A DNA stretch of 64,000 bases from Bacteroidota bacterium (lineage in GTDB: Bacteria; Bacteroidota; Bacteroidia; Bacteroidales; JAGNHN01), in the NCBI GenBank assembly GCA_022710185.1, contig JAKLHK010000009.1, positions 1 through 64,000 of the forward strand, given 5' to 3'. Of the stretch, positions 9,222-18,201 are shown one piece after another. The notes under the pieces were generated by a model. It made no database searches and was not told the origin of the DNA. It saw nothing but the letters and a program-made list of their open reading frames with translations. Position 1 is the stretch's first letter. Each line of letters starts with the position of its first letter. The position numbers were made by a program, and so were the translations under genes.

Positions 9222-9263
9222 AATTCCTGTACTTCCTGATATCACACCATAACACGCCACACA

Positions 9264-10406
9264 ATGAACTTCAACTTCACCGAAGAGCAACTGATGATCC
9301 AGCAGGCTGCCCGCGACTTCGCGCAGCGCGAACTGATCAAGGACGTCATCGAACGCGATGAGAAAGCCGAATACCCAACCCAGCACGTCAAAACGATGGC
9401 CGAACTCGGCTTCCTGGGGATGCTTGTCGACCCCCGTTGGGATGGAGGCGGGATGGACACCGTATCCTATGTGCTGGCTATGGAAGAAATTTCCAAAGTA
9501 GATGCCTCCTGCAGTGTTATTATGTCGGTAAACAACAGCCTGGTATGCTATGGCCTGGAAGCCTTCGGCAACGATGTCCAGCGTGAAAAGTACCTCAAAC
9601 CCCTGGCCCGGGGCGAAAAGATCGGCGCCTTCCTGCTCTCCGAACCGGAAGCCGGCTCCGATGCCACCAGGCAGCATACTCTCGCCGAAGACAAGGGAGA
9701 CTATTATCTGGTAAACGGCACCAAAAACTGGATCACGAACGGCAATACGGCCGGCACCTACCTGGTGATTGCACAAACGCATCCCGAAAAAGGACACAAG
9801 GGGATCAACTGCCTTATCGTGGACCGCAACAGCGAAGGCATCTCCGTAGGTCCGCACGAGAACAAGATGGGTATGCGCTCGAGCGACACCCACAGCGTGA
9901 TGTTCACCGACGTTAAGGTTCCTAAGGAGAATCGCATAGGTGAGGATGGCTTCGGATTCAAGTTCGCCATGAAGACGCTGGAAGGCGGCCGTATCGGGAT
10001 TGCCGCACAGGCCCTCGGAATCGCCTCGGGCGCCCTGGAACGGGCAGTGCAGTACGCTAAGGAGCGTAAGGCCTTCGGCACTGTGATCGCCAACCACCAG
10101 GCCATCGCCTTCAAGCTGGCGGATATGGCCGTAAAAGTGGAAAATGCCCGCAACCTCTGCCTCAAGGCCGCCTGGCTCAAGGACCAGCACCTCCCCTATG
10201 GTGTAGCCTCCTCATACGCAAAGTATTATGCCGCGGAAATCGCGATGGAGGTAACCACCCAGGCCGTGCAGATCCACGGGGGATACGGTTATGTGAAAGA
10301 ATACCACGTGGAACGGTTGATGCGCGAGGCCAAGCTGACCCAGATATATGAAGGCACTTCAGAGATCCAGCAGATTGTGATCTCCCGCGACCTTCTCAAG
10401 GACTAA
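9264..10406 (+). CDS. Acyl-CoA dehydrogenase (short-chain/butyryl-CoA type)
   Basis: A 380-aa FAD enzyme that introduces a 2,3-double bond into a short-chain acyl-CoA. Seen motifs are FLLSEPEAGSDA, YYLVNGTKNWITNGN, NKMGMRSSDTHSVMFTDV and YEGTSEIQQIVISRDLL with catalytic-type Glu363. Length and order are those of butyryl-CoA dehydrogenase-like enzymes. EtfB starts 12 bases after the stop and EtfA follows, so enzyme and electron acceptor are made together, as in bcd-etfBA operons. It is a second, diverged copy relative to the gene at 6330. A reductive role with a bifurcating ETF cannot be excluded from sequence alone. Confidence 0.9.
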   Translation: MNFNFTEEQLMIQQAARDFAQRELIKDVIERDEKAEYPTQHVKTMAELGFLGMLVDPRWDGGGMDTVSYVLAMEEISKVDASCSVIMSVNNSLVCYGLEAFGNDVQREKYLKPLARGEKIGAFLLSEPEAGSDATRQHTLAEDKGDYYLVNGTKNWITNGNTAGTYLVIAQTHPEKGHKGINCLIVDRNSEGISVGPHENKMGMRSSDTHSVMFTDVKVPKENRIGEDGFGFKFAMKTLEGGRIGIAAQALGIASGALERAVQYAKERKAFGTVIANHQAIAFKLADMAVKVENARNLCLKAAWLKDQHLPYGVASSYAKYYAAEIAMEVTTQAVQIHGGYGYVKEYHVERLMREAKLTQIYEGTSEIQQIVISRDLLKD

Positions 10407-10418
10407 TAAACGCTGAAA

Positions 10419-11162
10419 ATGAAGATACTTGTTTGTATGAGCAATGTGCCGGACACTACCACCAAGGTCCGGTTCACCGACGGGAACACCCGGCTGGACG
10501 CCGCGGGCATCCAATGGATCATCAACCCCTGGGATGAGCTCGCCCTCACCCGGGCCCTGGAGCTTAAGGATGCCGGTGCCATCAGCGCGGTCGAAGTAAT
10601 CAATGTGGGTCCCGCCCTCACCGAGGCTACCTTGCGCAAAGCCCTCGCCATTGGTGCCGACAAGGCCTGGCGTATCGATGCCGAGACGGCCGATGGTTAC
10701 CAGGTGGCCCAGTTACTGGCCCAATGGCTGAAGGACCAAGCCTTCGACATCTTACTGGCCGGAGTGGAGTCGAGTGACTACAACAGCTCCGGGGTTGGCA
10801 TCATGCTGGCCGCCCTGGCCGGCATCCCCTCCGTGTCCAATGTCTCCGGGCTCAGCATCGAAGGGGGACAGGTGATCCTGAAACGCGAGATCGAAGGTGG
10901 TCAGCAGCAGCTCAAGGCCCATGGGCCCTTCCTCGCTGTAGTGCAGAAAGGCATCGCGCTGGAACCACGCATCCCTTCAATGCGCGGGATCATGACTGCC
11001 CGTACCAAGCCCCTCGAGGTGGTGCCGGCCCATCCGGTTGCGGCCCGCACTGCTTACCAGGCCTTCAGCCTTCCCCAACCCAAAGGATCCTGTCGCATGG
11101 TGGACCCGGAGCAGCCCGATGAGCTTTTCCGCCTGCTCCATGAAGAAGCACGGGTAATCTGA
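10419..11162 (+). CDS. etfB: Electron transfer flavoprotein beta subunit
   Basis: 247 aa; the small ETF subunit that binds AMP or a second FAD and docks to acyl-CoA dehydrogenases. The N-terminus MKILVCMSNVPDTTTKVRFT, the segment WIINPWDELALTRALELKD and LLAGVESSDYNSSGVG are characteristic. It follows the dehydrogenase gene by 12 bases and precedes EtfA by 23. The C-terminal region with ARTKPLEVVPA is normal for the family. Whether the extra nucleotide site binds AMP or a bifurcating FAD was not determined. Confidence 0.93.
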   Translation: MKILVCMSNVPDTTTKVRFTDGNTRLDAAGIQWIINPWDELALTRALELKDAGAISAVEVINVGPALTEATLRKALAIGADKAWRIDAETADGYQVAQLLAQWLKDQAFDILLAGVESSDYNSSGVGIMLAALAGIPSVSNVSGLSIEGGQVILKREIEGGQQQLKAHGPFLAVVQKGIALEPRIPSMRGIMTARTKPLEVVPAHPVAARTAYQAFSLPQPKGSCRMVDPEQPDELFRLLHEEARVI

Positions 11163-11185
11163 ACATAACGTCCAAGACACACATC

Positions 11186-12160
11186 ATGAGCAACATACTC
11201 TATCTTGCAGAACACAGGGAAGGCAGCTTCCGCAAACCTGCCCTGGAACTCGCTTCATACGCCCATGCCCTGGCCAGGCAAACCGGGGGCCAGGCCATCG
11301 CCCTGGTACTCGGGAAAGTGGGGGCCGACCAGCTCAGCCGTCTGGGAAGCTACGGCACCCAACACATCCTCCATGCCGCTGAGGGATCCTTCGATCCCAT
11401 GGACAACGGTATCTGGTCCACCGCGGTTGCCGAAGCCGCTATCAAGGTTTCCGCCCGCCTGGTTGTCTTCTCCGCCAGCCTGCAGGGCCGTGCCATCGCC
11501 CCGGCTGTGGCTGTCCGTTTGGAAGCAGGCCTGGTCGCAGGTGTCAATGGCCTGCCCTCCTCCATGCAGCCGTTGACGGTGGAAAGAAAAGTTTACTCAG
11601 GGAAAGCCCTAGCGACAGTTGTTGTCCATACAGAAAAAGCAGTGATGACGTTGAGCCCCAATACTTTTGGATTGAAGGAGAGCAGCGGGGATGCCGTTGC
11701 TGAAGTCTGGACTGTCCCCACGCTTCCTTCCCTTTCCTTTGAAGTGTTGGAGACCAGCCGAAGCGAAGGGAAGCTCCTGCTTTCCGAAGCCGATGTGGTA
11801 GTATCGGCTGGCCGCGGCATGAAAGGCCATGAGCATTGGAAGCCGGTGGAAGATCTGGCGACCGTCCTGGGCGCTGCAACTGCATGCTCCCGCCCGGTAT
11901 CCGATGAGGGCTGGCGACCGCATGGCGAACATGTGGGCCAGACCGGTAAGATCATCGCACCCAACCTCTATTTTGCCCTGGGGATCAGCGGGGCCGTGCA
12001 GCACATTGCCGGGGTCAGCTCATCCAAGGTGATCGTGGCCGTAAACAAGGATCCCGAAGCCCCTATCTTCGGTGCTGCCGACTATGGCATACTGGGTGAC
12101 GTGCATACCGTGGTCCCTGCCCTGGTGGAAGCCGCCAAACGGTTCAAGGAGAACAGCTGA
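11186..12160 (+). CDS. etfA: Electron transfer flavoprotein alpha subunit
   Basis: 324 aa; the large ETF subunit that holds the redox FAD. The C-terminal FAD domain is clear: VVSAGRGMKG, the Arg/Ser segment ACSRPVSDEGW, VGQTGKIIAPNLYFALGISG and GVSSSKVIVAVNKDPEAPIF. It passes electrons from acyl-CoA dehydrogenase towards quinone through an ETF:quinone oxidoreductase, which is not in this window. The stop codon directly abuts the right-hand inverted repeat at 12161. Confidence 0.94.
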   Translation: MSNILYLAEHREGSFRKPALELASYAHALARQTGGQAIALVLGKVGADQLSRLGSYGTQHILHAAEGSFDPMDNGIWSTAVAEAAIKVSARLVVFSASLQGRAIAPAVAVRLEAGLVAGVNGLPSSMQPLTVERKVYSGKALATVVVHTEKAVMTLSPNTFGLKESSGDAVAEVWTVPTLPSLSFEVLETSRSEGKLLLSEADVVVSAGRGMKGHEHWKPVEDLATVLGAATACSRPVSDEGWRPHGEHVGQTGKIIAPNLYFALGISGAVQHIAGVSSSKVIVAVNKDPEAPIFGAADYGILGDVHTVVPALVEAAKRFKENS

Positions 12161-12284
12161 TTAGTGGCTAGTAGCTAGTGTTAGTGATAAGTGGTTAGCG
12201 GGAATGCTTGACAATAATTCACAGACATTCAATGATACGCAGCCATATCAGATATCAGATATCAGATATCAGATATCAGATATC
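12161..12284. repeat. Right copy of the inverted repeat bounding the ACAD-EtfBA operon
   Basis: The reverse complement of 9028-9155, beginning right after the etfA stop and ending in the ubiX stop codon. It differs from the left copy by two substitutions in the unique core and one fewer GATATCT-type unit. TAGTGGC-type units on the etfA side are fewer than in the left copy. Confidence 0.9.
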
Positions 12285-12856
12285 TAACCCTCCCTCCTTC
12301 CCCAGCGGAAGCTCGCGATTTCCAGGCCTGAGAGCTCAAGGGCCCGGTCGGTGACTGTGGCCACGGCCGCTTCCAGGCTATCCGGCCGGCTATAGAACGA
12401 AGGGGAAGCGGGCATAATGATGGCCCCGGCCTCGGTCAGGGTGACCATATTTCTCAGCTGGATGAGGTTGACCGGACTCTCCCGGGTTAGGAGGATCAGC
12501 CGTTTTCGTTCCTTGAGCATCACATCGGCGGCCCGTGTAATCAGTTCATTGGCGGTGCCGGAGGCGATGCGCCCCAGGGTACCCATACTGCAGGGGGCTA
12601 TGATCATCACATCGGGGGCCGATGAACCCGAGGCAAAAGGGGCCCAGAGGTCGTGGTTGCGGAAATTCCATTCCGGTATGGCAGGACCTGGATCGTAGCC
12701 CAGCTCATGCTTCCAAACGTCTATGGCGGTATCCGAAAGCACCACTCCCGTCAGCTCAACCTGTTCCTTCAGTTCCCTCAGGCGCTCCAGCAGGATCCTG
12801 GCGTACATGGCACCACTGGCGCCCGTTACAGCGAGGAGTATGCGTGTCTTCTTCAT
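12284..12856 (-). CDS. ubiX: Flavin prenyltransferase UbiX
   Basis: 190 aa. UbiX joins dimethylallyl phosphate to FMN to make prenylated FMN, the cofactor of UbiD-type decarboxylases. Family marks are the N-terminal LLAVTGASGAMYARILLERL, the APCSMGTLGRIASGTANELI segment (flavin site) and KRLILLTRESPVNLIQLRNM. Length is usual for UbiX. Its start overlaps the stop of the upstream barrel gene (ATGA). The matching UbiD is not in this window. The stop codon lies in the end of the heptad repeat. Confidence 0.92.
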   Translation of the reverse strand: MKKTRILLAVTGASGAMYARILLERLRELKEQVELTGVVLSDTAIDVWKHELGYDPGPAIPEWNFRNHDLWAPFASGSSAPDVMIIAPCSMGTLGRIASGTANELITRAADVMLKERKRLILLTRESPVNLIQLRNMVTLTEAGAIIMPASPSFYSRPDSLEAAVATVTDRALELSGLEIASFRWGRREG

Positions 12857-13461
12857 CGCAGGCGGCTGATTTGGTAATGCAGGGCAAACACCAGCACAGA
12901 GTTGTACTGCCCCTTATTGAGCCGGAAGGTGGCCCCCGAGAGGTGGTCCCGTACGGGAAGTATGCTGGACTGATAGCGAAGGTTTACATAAAGGCGCTCC
13001 CCGAAGCGAAAATATCCCCCTCCCAGCACGCTGAGATCCTGCTTGTTGAATGCCGGCGTTGGCGCCAGGGGCGGGTACCCTATTTCCCTGGTGTTAAGCA
13101 GGGCGGCCAGGGCCAGGCCCGCCTCAAGGGAGAAACGCTCGTTGTAATCGAGGCGGTATACCACCGGAACTTCGATATAGTCCAGGCGCAGGCGGTACTC
13201 GTTGAAATCATTCTTATCGGGATCGGGGTTCTTGCGGCTTCCCTTCTGGATATACACCATCTCCATCTGCACACAGGCCCTGGGCCACAGGTAGAGGTTG
13301 ACAAAGGGCCCGGCCACAGGGCCTGCCCGGTTGAATCCCGAGAGCTGGTCGCCACTGATCTGGGTGGCACTCAGCCCCCCCCTGATGCCGGCATTGAACT
13401 GCTGTGCCTGAACGGCCAAACATGGGAGGAGCAGGAGGAACAAGGTCTTCAGTAGCTTCAT
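12853..13461 (-). CDS. Small outer-membrane beta-barrel protein (PorT-like)
   Basis: 202 aa with a signal peptide (MKLLKTLFLLLLPCLAVQAQ), cleaved before QFNAGIRGG. The rest alternates polar and aromatic residues as in an eight-strand barrel: ARACVQMEMVYIQKGS, LDYIEVPVVYRLDYN, RFSLEAGLALAALL, YFRFGERLYVNLRYQ. This suits the outer-membrane beta-barrel domain common in Bacteroidota. An upstream ATG at 13506 would add 15 residues before the signal peptide and is unlikely. It is coupled to ubiX by a 4-base overlap, though no functional link is evident. Confidence 0.75.
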   Translation of the reverse strand: MKLLKTLFLLLLPCLAVQAQQFNAGIRGGLSATQISGDQLSGFNRAGPVAGPFVNLYLWPRACVQMEMVYIQKGSRKNPDPDKNDFNEYRLRLDYIEVPVVYRLDYNERFSLEAGLALAALLNTREIGYPPLAPTPAFNKQDLSVLGGGYFRFGERLYVNLRYQSSILPVRDHLSGATFRLNKGQYNSVLVFALHYQISRLR

Positions 13462-13547
13462 GGGATTCGGCTTACATCTTCCGAAGGTACGCAAAAGCAC
13501 GGGCATGCATTACGAGGCAGGTGGCAAGGGAGCGCGGAAAATATAGG

Positions 13548-13580
13548 AAGGCCGGGGAGGAGAACCTCACCCGGCCTTTT
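13548..13580 (-). terminator. Stem-loop terminator after the cohesin-like protein gene
   Basis: AAGGCCGGG pairs with CCCGGCCTT, and an inner GAGG/CCTC extends the stem around a 4-base loop. It starts 20 bases past the stop of the minus-strand gene ending at 13601. Confidence 0.65.
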
Positions 13581-13600
13581 CCTGGGCAGATGTTGCCTTA

Positions 13601-14818
13601 TCATTTCGCTATGGCAGCCGGTACGGGACTGGTGTATGTTACACTGATGATATTGCTCCCGGTGAGTGTGATGAGGTTACCACTGATGCGGGAGGGGTCG
13701 TTTTGCGGACCGGAGTAGCGGATTTGTCCGTTCATGGAAACGTCCTCCTTGAAATACCCGTTTACCATGGTGGTAATAACGGAAGAGCCGGTTTGGGCAG
13801 CGATGCGGGAGAGGATGAGCACGCGGTCGTTGTTGGGCCCGCTGTAACGGATCACGCGGTCCTTGTTGAGGTCCCCGGCGATCATGCCATATATTCCACC
13901 CGCCAGGTTGATGGCCGAGGCGGTTCCCCCGTAGAGGTTGGCAGGGTTGCTGAAGTCAACCAGCGTAGTATCGGGAATGGGCTTGGGATTGGCCGACATC
14001 ACCGGCATGTGGTTGCGGTGGTCGATGACGACGTAGTAGCTGCCGGCCGAATCGAAGGGGATTTCATTGGTCAGGTCGGTATGCAGGATGCTTCCGTCGC
14101 TCATAAGCAGGGCGGCGCGGCGCTCCACCACGGTAGCTCCGTCAACGATATCACGAAGCTCCACAAGGACCCAGTCGACCATCCCGCTGGGGATGGAGGC
14201 AAGGGTTTCGGCGCCGGCATAGTTCCAGGGGCTCACGTTGTAGGGCTGGGCCAGGGGAAGATAGCCCCCGGTATTGAGGTTGGTACCCATTCCACTCCCG
14301 TTCCATGCGCTTTGCAGGAAGAGGCGGGCCTTGACGCCCTGGGCCAGGGATTCGGCCGTGATGGAGCCGCTGGTGAAATGGGCGGGGTAAATATCTCCGA
14401 TGGCGTCGCTGTACTGGCAGTTCCCCGAGGTCAGCGTGTCCCAGGTAAGGGCGCTGTAGCCAGCATTGTGGGCCAGGAACTGCAGCTCGATCAGCGTTCC
14501 GCTGCCGATGGTGATCGGCGTGATGGCGAACCATGCCAGCTTGAACAGGGGCGGAATCCCCCCGGGAATGAAAATACCGGAGGCCAGGGAAGGATGTGCA
14601 TTCTGATGGCCAAGGTAGGTGAGTACCGAGGTATTGTATCCCAGGACCAGGGATATGGATGAGACCGCGTTGAAGTTGGAGACCTCTACGGCCACCACAA
14701 CCGTATCACCCTCATTTATCACGGTGTCAGGCACAGTCGTTTGAATGGACTGGGCGAACAGGGCGCTGCTGATCAGGCTTATGCATACAACAGCCAATGT
14801 GCGGATAGGACGCTTCAT
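13601..14818 (-). CDS. Secreted protein with N-terminal cohesin-like domain and paired calcium-loop C-terminus
   Basis: 405 aa. A signal peptide (1-22, ending ALFAQ) is followed by a cohesin-like beta-sandwich (about 24-155; VVAVEVSNFNAVSSISLVLG, LIELQFLAH). A central module (about 160-310) runs YLPLAQPYNVSPWNYAG, GMVDWVLVELRD and YVVIDHRNHMPVMSA. The C-terminus has two similar loops, GDLNKDRVIRYSGPNNDR and EDVSMNGQIRYSGPQND, recalling dockerin or calcium-binding repeats. The central and C-terminal modules recur in the broken gene at 21892-22872. It probably works outside the cell; binding partners are unknown. No standard T9SS sorting domain is obvious. Confidence 0.7.
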   Translation of the reverse strand: MKRPIRTLAVVCISLISSALFAQSIQTTVPDTVINEGDTVVVAVEVSNFNAVSSISLVLGYNTSVLTYLGHQNAHPSLASGIFIPGGIPPLFKLAWFAITPITIGSGTLIELQFLAHNAGYSALTWDTLTSGNCQYSDAIGDIYPAHFTSGSITAESLAQGVKARLFLQSAWNGSGMGTNLNTGGYLPLAQPYNVSPWNYAGAETLASIPSGMVDWVLVELRDIVDGATVVERRAALLMSDGSILHTDLTNEIPFDSAGSYYVVIDHRNHMPVMSANPKPIPDTTLVDFSNPANLYGGTASAINLAGGIYGMIAGDLNKDRVIRYSGPNNDRVLILSRIAAQTGSSVITTMVNGYFKEDVSMNGQIRYSGPQNDPSRISGNLITLTGSNIISVTYTSPVPAAIAK

Positions 14819-15084
14819 GATGTTTGGATTAATGGCAGGGTTACAGACTAAGCTGGGCTGCTTTGAGGTCTAACAGACAAAAGTACAAAATTTCTTATCA
14901 AGATAAAACTCCTTTCTCAGTTCTTTGTGCAAGGTAGGTCAAGTAGGCCTACTCGCTTGTAAACAAATTGTTAATTATTTAAATACCCGCAACATCCCTG
15001 AGCCATAATGGCATAATTTTGAGGAGGAAAACAGGGCAGTGCCTCCGTTGAGGACCAATCTTCAAGCTGTCACAATCCTCCCCT

Positions 15085-15768
15085 ATGGAGAACGAATCCT
15101 ACCGTATACTGCTTGTGGACGATGAGCCGGACGTCCTGGAATTCATCGGGTATAATCTGCGTAAGGAGGGCTTCCAGGTAGAAACGGCCGGCAATGGCCA
15201 GGAAGCCATCGCCAGGGCCTCGGTTTTTATGCCCCAGTTGATCATCATGGATGTGATGATGCCCCGCATGGATGGAATAGAGGCCTGCCAGGCCATACGC
15301 CAGATCCCTGAACTCCAGCATGTCCTGATCCTCTTCCTTACCGCGCGTGCCGAGGATTACTCACAGATTGCCGGTTTCGAGGCCGGTGCCGACGATTACA
15401 TCACCAAGCCGGTGAAGCCCAAGGTGTTGGTTAGCCGGATACGGGCCTTGCTGCGCCGGTATTCCGACCAACCCGCGGAGGAACCCCTGCTCGAGTTCCG
15501 CGACTTTACCATCGACAAGGTGCGCTACCTGGTGATCAGGAACGGGGAAGAAGTGGTGCTCCCCAAGAAGGAGTTCCAGCTTTTACTGTTGTTGACCTCG
15601 CGGCCGGACAAGGTTTTTACCCGGGAAGAGATCTTTGCCCAGGTGTGGGGAAATGATGTGATCGTAGGGGACCGTACCATCGACGTCCACATCCGTAAGA
15701 TCCGCGAGAAGCTGGACACCCAGTCGATCCGAACGGTCAAGGGCGTAGGGTACAAGTTCGAAGCCTGA
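15085..15768 (+). CDS. OmpR/PhoB-family response regulator
   Basis: 227 aa. The receiver domain (about 6-125) has the acidic pair VDDE, phospho-acceptor Asp56 in IIMDVMMP and Lys in TKPVKP. The C-terminal winged helix (about 130-227) has VLPKKEFQLLLLLTSRPDKVFTREEI in pieces typical of PhoB, and TIDVHIRKIREKL. It is a DNA-binding regulator, paired with the kinase 34 bases downstream. The pair resembles PhoB/PhoR in domain type, but no phosphate genes are nearby, so the signal is unknown. A -7 box TAATTTTG stands at 15014-15021. Confidence 0.92.
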   Translation: MENESYRILLVDDEPDVLEFIGYNLRKEGFQVETAGNGQEAIARASVFMPQLIIMDVMMPRMDGIEACQAIRQIPELQHVLILFLTARAEDYSQIAGFEAGADDYITKPVKPKVLVSRIRALLRRYSDQPAEEPLLEFRDFTIDKVRYLVIRNGEEVVLPKKEFQLLLLLTSRPDKVFTREEIFAQVWGNDVIVGDRTIDVHIRKIREKLDTQSIRTVKGVGYKFEA

Positions 15769-15802
15769 GGCTTTTCCCTATCTTTACAAAAAGTGACTGC
15801 GG

Positions 15803-16855
15803 ATGAAGTACGACGATCCCAGGAACCTCAGTGCCTGGTCTGCCCTGTATGTCACCGGTATCGGCCTGCTCGTTTACCTCTTCACCTCCCTCTCCACCGA
15901 CACCTTCCATTGGGTGGTCTTCACTGGCATAGCTGTGGGGCTGCTGATATTCACCTATCTGCTCTCGCGCACCGTGCTGGAGAAGTTCATCTTCGAGAAG
16001 ATCCGCCCGATCTACAAGACCATCCTCACACGCCGGAGCACCAGCGATGAGATCCGGGGGGAAGGCGGAAAGGAAAGCCGCTCCGACATGATCGAGAGGG
16101 TGAGCCAGCGGGTGAAGGAATGGGACCAGGAAAAAAGTGCGGAGATCGCCCAGCTCAAGAGACTGGAAGCCTACCGCCGGGAGTATATCGGAAACATCTC
16201 TCATGAGCTCAAAACGCCCATCTTCAATATCCAGGGCTATGTGCTGACCTTGCTCGACGGGGGTCTGGACGATCCCAACATCAACCGGGATTACCTGCTG
16301 AAGACCGAGAAGAGCATCGAACGGATGATCACCATTGTGAAAGACCTGGAGATGATTTCCAAACTGGAGTCGGGGCAGCTCAAACTGGAGATCAGCCGCT
16401 TCGATATCATCACCCTTTCGAAGGAGGTGATTGAATTCCTGGATGATAAAGCCCGTACACGTAAGGTTGGCCTTAAACTTTCCAGGGGATTTGAGAAACC
16501 CATCTTCGTATACGCCGATCGCGACCGTATCCGCCAGGTACTGACCAATCTGGTGGACAATTCGGTGGTATACGGGCGAAAAAAAGGCAGCACCACGATA
16601 GGGTTCTTCGATATGGACGACCATGTACTGGTGGAGGTGACCGACGATGGGGAGGGCATTGCTGCGGAGGAGCTTCCCCGGCTATTTGAGCGCTTTTACC
16701 GTACCGATAAGGCCCGGAGTACGGAAACGGGAGGTTCGGGACTGGGGCTCGCCATTGTGAAACATATCATTGAGGCCCATGACGAGCGCATCAATGTGCG
16801 CAGTTCGATAGGCGTTGGGACTACCTTCGGGTTCACCCTGCCCAAGGTGCCCTGA
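15803..16855 (+). CDS. Sensor histidine kinase, PhoR-like
   Basis: 350 aa. Two membrane helices (about 12-30 and 36-54) have almost no periplasmic loop between them, so sensing is probably in the membrane or cytoplasm. A charged linker follows, then the HisKA helix with NISHELKTPI (His134) and an HATPase domain with NLVDNSVVYG, DDGEGI and GSGLGLAIVKHI. It phosphorylates the regulator encoded just upstream. Its stop codon abuts that of the convergent gene (TGATCA at 16853-16858), leaving no room for a terminator. Confidence 0.9.
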   Translation: MKYDDPRNLSAWSALYVTGIGLLVYLFTSLSTDTFHWVVFTGIAVGLLIFTYLLSRTVLEKFIFEKIRPIYKTILTRRSTSDEIRGEGGKESRSDMIERVSQRVKEWDQEKSAEIAQLKRLEAYRREYIGNISHELKTPIFNIQGYVLTLLDGGLDDPNINRDYLLKTEKSIERMITIVKDLEMISKLESGQLKLEISRFDIITLSKEVIEFLDDKARTRKVGLKLSRGFEKPIFVYADRDRIRQVLTNLVDNSVVYGRKKGSTTIGFFDMDDHVLVEVTDDGEGIAAEELPRLFERFYRTDKARSTETGGSGLGLAIVKHIIEAHDERINVRSSIGVGTTFGFTLPKVP

Positions 16856-18187
16856 TCAGCGCTTTCCTCCGCGGGTGCCGTTCTGTTCCTTAACCACCTT
16901 TCCCTGCTTGTACACCTGTTGCATCAGCACCCCGCCCTGGTCGTCCCAATACGACCACTTTCCTTCCTTAAATCCGTTGAGGAAGCTTCCTTCGGCCTTT
17001 TTCTTCCCATCGGCATAGTATTCTGCCCAGTAGCCTTCGGGCCGGCCGTCACGGTAATGCTGTTCTTTGGCCAGTACCCCGCGGTTGTCGTAGTATAGCC
17101 ATCGCCCCTGCTGCAGCTCCCCGGCATAGCTCCCCCTTTCCTTCATTGCACCCTCCAGGTACCATTCGGTCCACAGCCCGCTCTTCTGGCCCGCCGAAAA
17201 GCCCCCTTCGGCCTTCATCTGGCCATTATCGAACCACCATCGGGCAGGTCCCTCCCTTACCCCCAGGGCATAGGTAATCACGTATTCCCTGCGCCCGTTG
17301 CCATACCATCCTTCCCAGGTCTGGTCCATCACCCCCTGGCTGAAGGTGCCGCGGTCGCGCATCTGGCCGCTCTCGTACCAGCTGGTCCACTGCCCATGCT
17401 CCAGGTCGTGCTGAAAGGGGCCTTCGTGATCTTTTTTCCCATTCTCGTACCAGGTGACCCAGAGGCCGGTGCGCTCACCCAGGGCAAAGGCGCCCGCCTT
17501 CCATTTCTCGCCTGTATCGTAAAAGTATTCCCAGGGTCCATCCTGTTCGCCAGCGATGAACCGGCCCTTGCTCCCAATAGCCCCGTTCCGGTGATAAAAA
17601 ACCCAGATGCTGTCGTGCAGCCCCTTGCTGAGGAAGCCCTCCATTTCGGGCTGGCCATCTTCGTACCACCATAGCGTTTTGCCCTCCAGGGTATCGTTGA
17701 CATAGGATCCCGTAAACGCCTTCTTTCCATTGGCATGAAAGCGCTCGACCGGTCCGTGGGCTTTGCCGCCACGGTAGGTCAGTATCTCCTCCATCGTCCC
17801 GTCGGCATACCAGGACTTCCATTCGCCTTCCCGCTGTCCCGCTTTCAAGAAACCGGTGGCGGCCAGCTGCCCGTTGGGATGATACTCCGCTGCACCACCC
17901 CTGGAGAAATCGATCACTTTCTCCTTCCCCCCCCGCTCATACCACCAGGTCCATTCCCCCTGGCGCTCCCCAGCAGCAAAGCGGCCCTCCGACCATTTGT
18001 TCCCATTGGGGTACCACCAGGTCCACAAGCCTTCTTCTTTTCCATCCACATGGAGGCCTTCGCTCTGCTTCTTTCCCTCTTCCCACCAGGTAGTGGTCTT
18101 TTCCTGGGCACCCAGGGGGGACATGAGCATCAGCAGAAGGGTCGACAGGAGCAGTCGGGTACTCGAGGCAATGGAAATGGAGGGCAT
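16856..18187 (-). CDS. Secreted YwqK/MORN-type repeat protein
   Basis: 443 aa with a signal peptide (about 1-27, ending PLGAQ). The remainder is about sixteen repeats of roughly 22-24 residues with the pattern G.W..WY.NG....EG.F..G, for example GLWTWWYPNGNKWSEGRF and GLWVTWYENGKKDHEG. This is the YwqK antitoxin-module/MORN-like repeat, which forms an extended beta meander. Bacteroidota have many such exported proteins, and despite the YwqK name a toxin-antitoxin role is not indicated. Its function is unknown. Confidence 0.8.
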   Translation of the reverse strand: MPSISIASSTRLLLSTLLLMLMSPLGAQEKTTTWWEEGKKQSEGLHVDGKEEGLWTWWYPNGNKWSEGRFAAGERQGEWTWWYERGGKEKVIDFSRGGAAEYHPNGQLAATGFLKAGQREGEWKSWYADGTMEEILTYRGGKAHGPVERFHANGKKAFTGSYVNDTLEGKTLWWYEDGQPEMEGFLSKGLHDSIWVFYHRNGAIGSKGRFIAGEQDGPWEYFYDTGEKWKAGAFALGERTGLWVTWYENGKKDHEGPFQHDLEHGQWTSWYESGQMRDRGTFSQGVMDQTWEGWYGNGRREYVITYALGVREGPARWWFDNGQMKAEGGFSAGQKSGLWTEWYLEGAMKERGSYAGELQQGRWLYYDNRGVLAKEQHYRDGRPEGYWAEYYADGKKKAEGSFLNGFKEGKWSYWDDQGGVLMQQVYKQGKVVKEQNGTRGGKR

Positions 18188-18201
18188 AGCTTATGGGGGT
18201 G

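Noticed and set aside
16856..18187. Antitoxin of a toxin-antitoxin pair (YwqK label)
   Set aside because: The protein is exported, very long, and has no adjacent small toxin gene.
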